Made by a program: the position numbers and the translations under genes. The notes beneath the pieces were generated by a model. That model saw only the letters and a program-made list of their open reading frames with translations. It did not search any database and was not told where the DNA came from. 5,671 bases of DNA, taken from NCBI GenBank assembly GCA_946541285.1, contig CAMNJG010000105.1, positions 1 to 5,671 on the forward strand, given 5' to 3'. This document shows positions 1 through 5,644 of the stretch, piece by piece. Numbering within the stretch: position 1 is the stretch's first letter; every line of letters starts with the position of its first letter. Source of the stretch: an uncultured Clostridia bacterium (GTDB lineage: Bacteria; Bacillota; Clostridia; Peptostreptococcales; Anaerovoracaceae).

Positions 1-618
1 AAGGACTGGACGGAAGGTGCCCTCTTCCTTTTCATAAACATGAGGAAGGAACATAGTCTCGGATTCTCTGTTCCAGACTTTTGAAGGACGGACAAAGGTT
101 TTATTTTTGTCTGAGTAGACATCCAGAAAAAGTTGTGTGGTATTGCTGATTTTATTGATCGCATTAACAGAATGCTTTTTGTGAATAATCGGAAAAAAAG
201 CCACAGTGTCCAGACTGAAAAGAAAAGGACAGGTTACTCTGAAAAAGTTCCCCATCATCAGATCCGTCGCCCAGGCTGTCTGCAGTTCAGACAGACAATC
301 AAATACATAAAAAGCATCATATCCTTCTTTTTCAATGATGTTATGGATTTCTACAGTGAAAGTTTCAAAATGGTATGAAAGCGGGATCACATATTTTTTA
401 ACTTCTGGACAATCCTCAACAAGAGGTTCATGTCCGGCAAATCGGAAATAGATCAGATTCCGTCCGTCTTTTTTTGCCTGTTCTACATAAGGATCCACAA
501 ACATTTGGAATTCTTTCAGATCCGATACTCTCCATACGACATTATCCCCGAGCCGGATATAATCTAAAGCTTCGTCCATTTCCGGAATTCCGGATTTTAC
601 TTTTTCAAAAGCAGCCAT
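1..618 (-). CDS. N-terminal part of a PEP/pyruvate-binding (PEP synthase-like) protein, cut by the window edge
   Basis: An open frame of 206 codons runs leftward from ATG at 616-618 to base 1 with no stop, so the 3' part lies outside the window. The ATG is supported by GGAGG (plus-strand cctcc, 629-633) 10 bases upstream. The protein opens MAAFEKVKSGIPEMDEAL and later carries GDNVVWRVSDLKEF, RNLIYFRFAGHEP, DAFYVFDCLSELQTAW, DLMMGNFFRVTCPF and FLPHVYEKEEGTFRP. From memory these match the N-terminal region of 800-900 residue clostridial and Bacteroides proteins annotated as PEP/pyruvate-binding or phosphoenolpyruvate synthase-like, where a PPDK-type ATP-grasp domain follows. That catalytic part is not visible here. 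The GIPxxD start resembles KaiC/RecA-fold proteins, but no Walker A motif is seen, so the fold may be a degenerate NTPase. It has no signal peptide and is probably cytoplasmic. It is A+T-richer than the uvrA-like gene. It is separated from that gene by a terminator, so it is likely transcribed on its own. Confidence 0.8.
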   Translation of the reverse strand, partial: MAAFEKVKSGIPEMDEALDYIRLGDNVVWRVSDLKEFQMFVDPYVEQAKKDGRNLIYFRFAGHEPLVEDCPEVKKYVIPLSYHFETFTVEIHNIIEKEGYDAFYVFDCLSELQTAWATDLMMGNFFRVTCPFLFSLDTVAFFPIIHKKHSVNAINKISNTTQLFLDVYSDKNKTFVRPSKVWNRESETMFLPHVYEKEEGTFRPVL

Positions 619-735
619 AGTATGATCGCCTCCACGATTATCTAATTCCCTGCCCTTGACAGGGGATCTCTCATATCTTTTTTTACGTTTTCCGGTACTG
701 ATAACCCATATTTTTTTAGTATTGTGTTATATATA

Positions 736-776
736 AGAAAAAGGCGTCTTTGAGTTCTGATTCTCAAAGACGCCTT
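736..776 (-). terminator. Strong intrinsic terminator of the SLH/uvrA-like operon
   Basis: Bases 741-754 (AAGGCGTCTTTGAG) and 763-776 are perfect reverse complements, giving a 14-bp stem with an 8-base loop (755-762). Read on the minus strand the stem is followed by a T-rich tract (TTTTTCTTATATAT, overlapping the stem foot). On the plus strand no T run follows, so it works in the minus direction. It lies about 80 bases past the uvrA-like stop codon (857-859) and before the next minus-strand gene, which marks the end of the operon. Confidence 0.88.
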
Positions 777-856
777 CGCCTATATTAGAAATGTACACCG
801 GAGAAAAAGACCTGTCAAGACTTTTTCCCATGCCTGCGCTTAATTCTTTCTTATCC

Positions 857-3349
857 TTACAGATAGCGTCCCGTCACGCTTTCCGGGTGATTTCTGATTG
901 CTTCCGGAGTGCCTTCCGCCACAATCCTGCCTCCCTCTTCTCCGCCTTCCGGCCCCATATCGATGATATAATCCGCGTTTCTGATCACATCCAGGTCATG
1001 TTCGATCACAATGACCGTTGCTCCATGGTCGATCAGTGTACGGAATACACCCAGAAGCGTCTCCACATCCTGCGGGTGAAGTCCGATCGTCGGCTCATCG
1101 AAGACAAAGACAGAATCATCCTGCTTTCTGCCCATTTCCGATGCCAGCTTTAATCTCTGTGCCTCTCCACCGGACAGTCCCGGCGTTTCCTCTCCCAGTG
1201 TCAGATACCCCAATCCCAGATCCCGGAGAGTCTCCAGCTTCGGACGGACCCGTTTCATACCGGCACAGAACTCCAGGGCGGTGTTTACCTCCATATCCAT
1301 CAGTTCCGGGAGAGATCTCTGCTCCCCTGCACTGTTTTTCAGCCGGATCTTTTTTGCGGTGCCTGAATAACGGGAACCACGACAGTCCGGACAGGAGATC
1401 TGCACATCCGGCAGGAACTGGACATCCAGTGAAATCTGTCCTGTCCCATCACACACCGGACATCTCAACGCCCCCGTGTTATAAGAGAAGGCTCCGGCTT
1501 TGTAGCCATTCTGCTTTGCCTCGTCGGTTCCGGCAAACAGTTTTCTGAGTTCATCATGGATATTCGCGTAAGTCGCCACGGTCGAACGGACATTGATGCC
1601 GATGGGGGTGGCGTCGATCAGCTTAATATGCCGGATTCCCTCCGCTTCAATCGTTTTAACATGTTCTGGTTTCTTCTTTTCATTGCAGACAGCGTCAAGT
1701 GCCGGTATCAGGCTTTCCAGGATCATGGTCGTCTTTCCAGAACCGGAAACACCGGTAACGACTGTGAGTCTTTTCTGCGGGATCCTGACAGAAAGAGGCT
1801 TCACGGTATGGATACGGTCTGTTTCCATATAGATGGTCCCATCCGCGAATAAATCCTCTCCCCGGTTGGCTCGTTCGGGTTTCCGGTTGTCAGCGAGGTA
1901 TTTCCCGATGACAGACTGATCATTCCGCTGAATGTCTTCTATCGTTCCTTCCGCGATCACATAACCGCCTTTCGCGCCGGCCTCCGGCCCCATTTCGATC
2001 AGCCAGTCCGCTTCTTTCAGGATCTGTGTATCATGGTCTACAAGAAGTACGGAATTCCCGTCTTTTACCAGATCGCGCATCACACCGTTGAGACCGGTGA
2101 TATTGGCCGGATGGAGACCGATGGAAGGCTCATCCAGTACATACAGGACACCGGTCGTCCGGTTTCTGACCGCCCTCGCCAGCTGCATTCTCTGCCGTTC
2201 TCCCGTGGATAAAGTGGACGAAGAACGGTCAAGTGTCAGGTAGGAAAGCCCCAGATCCATCAGCCTGGCTGCCACCTCCAGATACGATTCACAGATATTT
2301 TCCGCCATCGGACGCATCTCGTCCGGCAGGGATGCCGGTACCTTTCTGACCCATTCGACGGAATCTTTCAGAGTCATCCGGCAGACTTCATCGAGCGAAA
2401 GTCCCATCAGTTTCGGAGCCCTGGCGGCCTCTGACAGTCTGGTCCCATGACAGTCCGGACAGATTTCTTCTTTCAGAAACTTCTCCACCCGTTTCATGCC
2501 CTTTTCGTCCTTCACTTTATTCAGGGCATTCATAACCGTTGCCGTGGCACTGTAATAAGTGAAGTCCATTTCGCCGGCTGTGGCGGTATCCGCCTTTTTC
2601 GGCCTGTAAAAGATATGCTTCTTTTCCATCGGCCCGTCATACACGATTTCTTTTTCTCTGTCCGTCAGATCCCTGAAAGGAATATCGGTACGAACGCCCA
2701 TGGCGCGGCAGACATCGGTCATCAGTGACCACATCAGTGAGTTCCACGGGGCGACCGCTCCCTCATCAATGGTAAGGTTTTCGTCCGGGATCAGCGTACT
2801 TCTGTCGACCGTTCTGACAGTACCCGTGCCACCGCAGCATTTACAGGCGCCCTGAGAATTAAACGCCAGTTCTTCCGCTCCGGGACCATAAAAGTGTTCG
2901 CCGCATTCCGGGCAGATGATCTCCTGCATGGTCGCCACCTGGAAACCCGGCCGGACATAGTGACCGTTCGGACACCGGTGGGACGAAAGCCGGGAGAACA
3001 TCAGGCGCAGACTGTTCAGCAGTTCTGTCCCCGTCCCAAAGGTGGAACGGATCCCCGGAACGCCGGGCCTCTGATGCAGAGCCAGTGCCGCGGGTACGTA
3101 GAGTACCTCATCGACATCGGCTCTGGCGGCCTGCGTCATCCTTCTCCGGGTATAGGTTGAAAGGGATTCCAGGTACCTCCTCGATCCTTCCGCATATAAC
3201 ACGCCGAGCGCCAGGGAGGATTTTCCGGATCCGGACACTCCCGCGATCCCGGTAATACCGTGAAGCGGTACATCGACATCAATGTTTTTCAGATTGTGCA
3301 CCCTGGCACCCCTGACTTTAATTTTCTTCGGTTGTTCAAAATCGTTCAT
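857..3349 (-). CDS. UvrA-family double-ABC ATPase (UvrA2-like, no UvrB-binding domain)
   Basis: The 830-residue product is a tandem ABC ATPase of the UvrA family. Half 1 has Walker A GVSGSGKS (37-44), a zinc module at C146/C149/C169/C172, CPDC (297-300), signature LSTGE (380-384), Walker B VLYVLDEPSIGLHP (401-414) and switch His439. Half 2 has Walker A GVSGSGKT (533-540), zinc cysteines C630/C633/C653/C656, signature LSGGE (725-729), Walker B VFVFDEPTIGLHP (747-759) and His784. Canonical UvrA is about 940-950 residues. Here the roughly 110-residue UvrB-binding insertion after the RSTVGT-like motif (RSTFGT, 101-106) is almost gone. That is the class II pattern described for Deinococcus UvrA2, so it should bind DNA and ATP but not load UvrB. 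Relatives include antibiotic self-protection proteins (DrrC type); the role here is not shown. Start ATG 3347-3349 lies 7 bases after the SLH gene stop and has no clear Shine-Dalgarno, suggesting translational coupling. It is probably not the housekeeping uvrA, because no uvrB is adjacent and the UvrB domain is missing. Confidence 0.95.
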   Translation of the reverse strand: MNDFEQPKKIKVRGARVHNLKNIDVDVPLHGITGIAGVSGSGKSSLALGVLYAEGSRRYLESLSTYTRRRMTQAARADVDEVLYVPAALALHQRPGVPGIRSTFGTGTELLNSLRLMFSRLSSHRCPNGHYVRPGFQVATMQEIICPECGEHFYGPGAEELAFNSQGACKCCGGTGTVRTVDRSTLIPDENLTIDEGAVAPWNSLMWSLMTDVCRAMGVRTDIPFRDLTDREKEIVYDGPMEKKHIFYRPKKADTATAGEMDFTYYSATATVMNALNKVKDEKGMKRVEKFLKEEICPDCHGTRLSEAARAPKLMGLSLDEVCRMTLKDSVEWVRKVPASLPDEMRPMAENICESYLEVAARLMDLGLSYLTLDRSSSTLSTGERQRMQLARAVRNRTTGVLYVLDEPSIGLHPANITGLNGVMRDLVKDGNSVLLVDHDTQILKEADWLIEMGPEAGAKGGYVIAEGTIEDIQRNDQSVIGKYLADNRKPERANRGEDLFADGTIYMETDRIHTVKPLSVRIPQKRLTVVTGVSGSGKTTMILESLIPALDAVCNEKKKPEHVKTIEAEGIRHIKLIDATPIGINVRSTVATYANIHDELRKLFAGTDEAKQNGYKAGAFSYNTGALRCPVCDGTGQISLDVQFLPDVQISCPDCRGSRYSGTAKKIRLKNSAGEQRSLPELMDMEVNTALEFCAGMKRVRPKLETLRDLGLGYLTLGEETPGLSGGEAQRLKLASEMGRKQDDSVFVFDEPTIGLHPQDVETLLGVFRTLIDHGATVIVIEHDLDVIRNADYIIDMGPEGGEEGGRIVAEGTPEAIRNHPESVTGRYL

Positions 3350-3356
3350 TCACGTA

Positions 3357-5012
3357 TCAATCAATATAATCCCACACATTCAGGCGTTCATCCGTCGGTA
3401 CTTCCTCAGACGTAATACCTGAAACCAGTTCTGTTACATGCGTATCTCCTGAAACCGGATCGATATAATACCGGACCTCTGCTCCCGTATACGACCGGAA
3501 CAGAACCACAATTTCAGGATCCTGATCCATTGAAATCACACCCCAGGAAACCGGGTATTCTTTCGCCTCGACAATATCCTTCAAATCCGGATTTTTGAGA
3601 TAGCAGTACTTCTCGATGGCCATAAGCGCCTGCTCGTTCGATAATTTCTTCTCTCTCTGACTGTCAATCACAGAGAAGGTATTCATCATATAAGAGAGCC
3701 GCCTTCCAAAGCCATCGGCATCCTCGGCAACGTAGCGCTCAGTGGCAACGTAGCATCCATCTGCTGCAGGAATGATATAGACTGTCTGGAAAACTTCAGA
3801 TGTTCTGCCGCCACCTTTGACCTCGGAGGCATCAATCCGTATGCATTCGCCTGCGCGGTCAAGCATGATCGATTCTGTGATGATTTCATAATCTCTGGAA
3901 AGCACCTCACTGACCAGTGCGGAGACGGTATCGGCACTGTCCGCAGTGTGTTTCACTTCAAGATAATTCTGAGGATCCCCGGATTCGTCATAGCGTGAAA
4001 TGAAACGTTCACTGTCCGGAGCGCTCTGCCGTCTGAACTTCTCGTAATCGTAGTCTATCTCAAATCCGATCTTTTCGTTCCTCACATGCTCGTATCGAAC
4101 AGTCTCCTCCATCCCCTCGATGGTGATGACATCTTCAAAACGTTCACCGTTCTGCCTTTTGATTTCTGCTTTTTTCCATTTTGCGTACAGATACTGATCT
4201 TCTGAGATGCGGCTGTCAAAATCAAAAGCAGCCGTCAGTCCTCTGTCGCTGTACCATCCTGCGAATATATAACCTTCTCTGGCCGGATCCGCAGGTTTTA
4301 CAATTTTTCCATATTGGGCGACCTGCTGTGTTTCCACCGCGCTGCCACCGGTACTGTCGAACACCACTTTCTTCATTGCCGGTTCAAGTGTCAGTTCTTT
4401 CCTGGCGCTTTCGTCCATCATTCTTATCAGGATTGCCGCTACTTCGCAACGCCTGATATTGTTATTCGGATCAAAGGTACCCTGGTCATCCGTTCCTGTC
4501 AGGACACCGGCGCGGTACAGCTTATAAATGGCTTCGCTCTGCGGATGAGTCATCCCCACATCCGGAATGTAGCCATCAGTGATATGGTTCTTTTCTTTCA
4601 GGGCCTCATCCGGCAGTGCCTTCGCGAAAATCTCCACGTATCCGGCTCTGGTCGCATTGCTGTTCCAGTCGTAATCCTTACTGATAATGCCTTTTTCTTT
4701 TGCGTATGCTGCGTAACTGTCCCACCAGTCCGGACTGCCGTTCTTCAGCGTCACGGATCCGGTACTGTACTTCTGGTTCATGCACGCAGCCAGCTTCACA
4801 GCCTGAGCGTAAGTCATGTTTGATTCCGGTTCAAATGTTGTATCGGTCATGCCGTTGACAAGACCGGTTTCGAAAGCGGATTTCACATCACTATAAAACC
4901 ATGCAGATGAATCCACATCTGTAAACGGCAGCTCCGCCGCCAGTGTGAACGATGGGATCATCGTGATGACCATCAGAACACTGATCACAACTCCTGTAAT
5001 TTTCCTTTTCAA
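3357..5012 (-). CDS. Secreted SLH-domain protein with an InlB-type repeat and unknown C-terminal domains
   Basis: The 551-residue protein starts at TTG (plus-strand caa, 5010-5012), with AGGAGG 9 bases upstream. Residues 1-25 form a signal peptide: KRK, a hydrophobic core, then cleavage near TLA-A. Three SLH modules follow: about 28-78 (FTDVDSSAWFYSDV ... TFEPESNMTYAQAVKL), 94-136 (degenerate), and 145-198 (TGTDDQGTFDPNNNIRRCEVAAIL). SLH modules bind pyruvylated secondary cell-wall polymers, so the protein should sit on the cell surface. Residues 214-280 match a Listeria-Bacteroides (InlB B-type) repeat: VVFDSTGGSAV ... YIFAGWYSD ... YLYAKWK. Residues about 305-450 form a mixed alpha/beta domain that I do not recognise (PsbP/DcrB-like folds are a guess). 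Residues about 457-551 (ALMAIEKYCYLKNPDL ... RSYTGAEVRYYIDPVSGDT) resemble a small PepSY-like tail I associate with Lachnospiraceae exported proteins. No sortase motif or enzyme signature was seen. It is the first gene of a two-gene operon with the UvrA-like ATPase; the link between the two is unexplained. Confidence 0.93.
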   Translation of the reverse strand: MKRKITGVVISVLMVITMIPSFTLAAELPFTDVDSSAWFYSDVKSAFETGLVNGMTDTTFEPESNMTYAQAVKLAACMNQKYSTGSVTLKNGSPDWWDSYAAYAKEKGIISKDYDWNSNATRAGYVEIFAKALPDEALKEKNHITDGYIPDVGMTHPQSEAIYKLYRAGVLTGTDDQGTFDPNNNIRRCEVAAILIRMMDESARKELTLEPAMKKVVFDSTGGSAVETQQVAQYGKIVKPADPAREGYIFAGWYSDRGLTAAFDFDSRISEDQYLYAKWKKAEIKRQNGERFEDVITIEGMEETVRYEHVRNEKIGFEIDYDYEKFRRQSAPDSERFISRYDESGDPQNYLEVKHTADSADTVSALVSEVLSRDYEIITESIMLDRAGECIRIDASEVKGGGRTSEVFQTVYIIPAADGCYVATERYVAEDADGFGRRLSYMMNTFSVIDSQREKKLSNEQALMAIEKYCYLKNPDLKDIVEAKEYPVSWGVISMDQDPEIVVLFRSYTGAEVRYYIDPVSGDTHVTELVSGITSEEVPTDERLNVWDYID

Positions 5013-5021
5013 AATTCAACA

Positions 5022-5027
5022 CCTCCT
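5022..5027 (-). promoter_or_regulatory. Shine-Dalgarno AGGAGG that fixes the TTG start of the SLH gene
   Basis: On the minus strand AGGAGG lies 9 bases before TTG (5010-5012), and the signal peptide reads straight from that codon. The other TTG nearby, between this site and the start, is in another frame. No ATG or GTG in frame offers a comparable site and still keeps the signal peptide. Confidence 0.88.
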
Positions 5028-5094
5028 GAAAAAACAGTCGATAAAAGCTTAAAGTTTCTTCCTGTAAAACAGTGATTTTTCTGTTTCTACAAGG

Positions 5095-5124
5095 ATATCA
5101 CAATCTGCCATCCCGCGCAGTCAA
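5095..5124 (-). promoter_or_regulatory. Candidate promoter of the SLH/uvrA-like operon
   Basis: On the minus strand TTGACT (5119-5124, five of six consensus bases) is followed after 18 bases by TGATAT (5095-5100), a poor -10 match. It lies about 80-110 bases upstream of the TTG start, leaving a leader with room for regulation. The -35 is good and the -10 weak, so this is tentative. Confidence 0.3.
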
Positions 5125-5142
5125 ATCCGTGGATAAAATTTT

Positions 5143-5160
5143 TGCGGCATCCGCATTTTT
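5143..5160 (+). terminator. Small hairpin with T5 tail (terminator-like)
   Basis: TGCGG (5143-5147), loop CAT, CCGCA (5151-5155), then TTTTT (5156-5160) on the plus strand. The stem is only 5 bp with a 3-base loop, and no plus-strand gene precedes it, so function is doubtful. Confidence 0.22.
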
Positions 5161-5223
5161 CACTCTATTCTCCCTGCACCCGGGCATGAAAAAGCGCGAA
5201 TGATCTATTTACACGTCAAAAGT

Positions 5224-5323
5224 CAGCAATCGGCCAGTCTGATTTCGAAAAAACACTGTATCAGGTAAGGAACTGTAGTTTTAATAAATTATACAGTTCA
5301 CTTGCCTCTTTTCCCGATTGCTG
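5224..5323. repeat. Perfect 10-bp inverted repeat enclosing a hairpin
   Basis: CAGCAATCGG (5224-5233) and CCGATTGCTG (5314-5323) are exact reverse complements, with 80 bases between them holding the 15-bp hairpin at 5263-5307. A nested closing stem of this kind is what one expects of a folded RNA domain; a small palindromic element with 10-bp ends is the other reading. No flanking target-site duplication was recognised. Confidence 0.6.
5263..5312 (+). terminator. 15-bp hairpin with A+T-rich loop and short T tract, terminator-like
   Basis: AGGTAAG (5263-5269) pairs with CTTGCCT (5301-5307), and GAACTGTA (5270-5277) with TACAGTTC (5292-5299). One base (A5300) is bulged and the loop is 14 bases (5278-5291). 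The pair T5266/G5304 is a G-U wobble on the plus strand but an A-C mismatch on the minus strand, and CTTTT follows at 5308-5312. Both point to plus-strand transcription. The T tract is short and no plus-strand gene is seen upstream, so it may be an internal RNA hairpin rather than a true terminator. Confidence 0.45.
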
Positions 5324-5327
5324 CGTC

Positions 5328-5417
5328 AACGGTAGATCACTAAGCTCGCTCATCGCAGTACGAAAATCAGCTGCTTGACCTCACTAAGTGATCCTCGTAT
5401 ACGAGAAACCAACCGTT
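5328..5417. repeat. Nested inverted repeats with a perfect 12-base palindrome
   Basis: AACGGT (5328-5333) matches ACCGTT (5412-5417), and inside it GATCACT (5335-5341) matches AGTGATC (5387-5393). Between the two right arms sits the perfect palindrome CTCGTATACGAG (5394-5405). A further GCAG/CTGC pair (5355-5358 with 5371-5374) can form in the centre. Together they draw a branched fold. The individual stems are short, so chance is not excluded. Confidence 0.45.
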
Positions 5418-5474
5418 CATCTGCGTTCTGACGAGCTTGATTCACGGGGTTCCTCAGTAAAAAAGCCTCGCCAA

Positions 5475-5524
5475 TGAACACCTAACCCGGCGAACGAAGT
5501 GAGCCGTTGGTAGGTGTCATGCAA
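5475..5524. repeat. 50-base palindromic repeat, copy 1
   Basis: It is a direct repeat of 5595-5644 with 46 of 50 bases identical. It folds as ACACCTA (5478-5484) with TAGGTGT (5511-5517), CC (5486-5487) with GG (5509-5510), and CGGC (5488-5491) with GCCG (5503-5506). The loop is 11 bases, GAACGAAGTGA (5492-5502), and TT (5507-5508) is bulged on the 3' side. The flanking bases differ from those of copy 2, so the repeat unit is sharply bounded. Confidence 0.85.
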
Positions 5525-5525
5525 A

Positions 5526-5559
5526 GACGTCCCACGAATGAAGTGAGTGGTTTGACGTC
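5526..5559. repeat. Hairpin with the same loop and bulge but different stems
   Basis: GACGTC (5526-5531) pairs with GACGTC (5554-5559) and CCAC (5532-5535) with GTGG (5547-5550), around loop GAATGAAGTGA (5536-5546), with TTT (5551-5553) bulged on the 3' side. The loop differs from that of copy 1 by one base, while the stems share almost nothing with it. It lies 1 base after copy 1. Confidence 0.75.
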
Positions 5560-5570
5560 GACTGCTTGCC

Positions 5571-5590
5571 CGCATCGCCTGCGTTTTTTT
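5571..5590 (+). terminator. Short hairpin followed by T7, weak terminator-like signal
   Basis: CGCA (5571-5574), loop TCGCC, TGCG (5580-5583), then seven T (5584-5590) on the plus strand. The T run is good but the stem has only 4 bp, so on its own it would be a weak terminator. It lies between the two 50-base repeats. Confidence 0.3.
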
Positions 5591-5594
5591 CCTT

Positions 5595-5644
5595 TGAACA
5601 CCTAACCCGACGAACGCAGTGAGTCGCTGGTAGGTGTCATGCAA
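5595..5644. repeat. 50-base palindromic repeat, copy 2
   Basis: It begins exactly 120 bases after copy 1 and differs from it at four positions: 5610 (A for G), 5617 (C for A), 5624 (T for C) and 5627 (C for T). Bases 5610 and 5624 face each other in the inner stem, so CGGC/GCCG has become CGAC/GTCG with pairing kept. The other two changes fall in the loop and in the bulge, where pairing is not needed. Confidence 0.85.

Noticed and set aside
648..664. CCCTG/CAGGG hairpin in the leader of the gene that starts at 618
   Set aside because: Only 5 bp with a 7-base loop, no T tract, and it does not cover the ribosome binding site, so a regulatory role cannot be supported.
656..684. Plus-strand TTGACA (656-661) as a promoter -35
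   Set aside because: No -10 element occurs at suitable spacing; the bases there are a T run, and no plus-strand gene follows.
678..717. Two A7 tracts (on the minus strand) about 33 bases apart, possible curved DNA or UP element
   Set aside because: The spacing is suggestive, but no convincing promoter was found beside them and such tracts are common in A+T-rich intergenic DNA.
791..1153. Plus-strand open frame of 120 codons, and the similar frames at 1018-1548 and 4314-4823
   Set aside because: They lie antisense to the clearly conserved UvrA-like and SLH genes, have no recognisable domains, and lack credible ribosome binding sites.
5224..5323. Insertion sequence or transposon ends
   Set aside because: The 10-bp inverted ends enclose just 80 bases with no transposase, and no target-site duplication is visible on the flanks.
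5417..5644. A 75-codon minus-strand open frame with two near-identical HDTYQRLT-type peptides
   Set aside because: The peptide repeat is the translation of the 50-base palindromic repeats, there is no ribosome binding site, and the DNA-level pattern (paired changes in stems) points to structure rather than coding.
5475..5644. CRISPR array
   Set aside because: Only two copies, 50 bases long and palindromic, with a 70-base gap that itself contains a related hairpin; there are no regular unique spacers and no cas genes.
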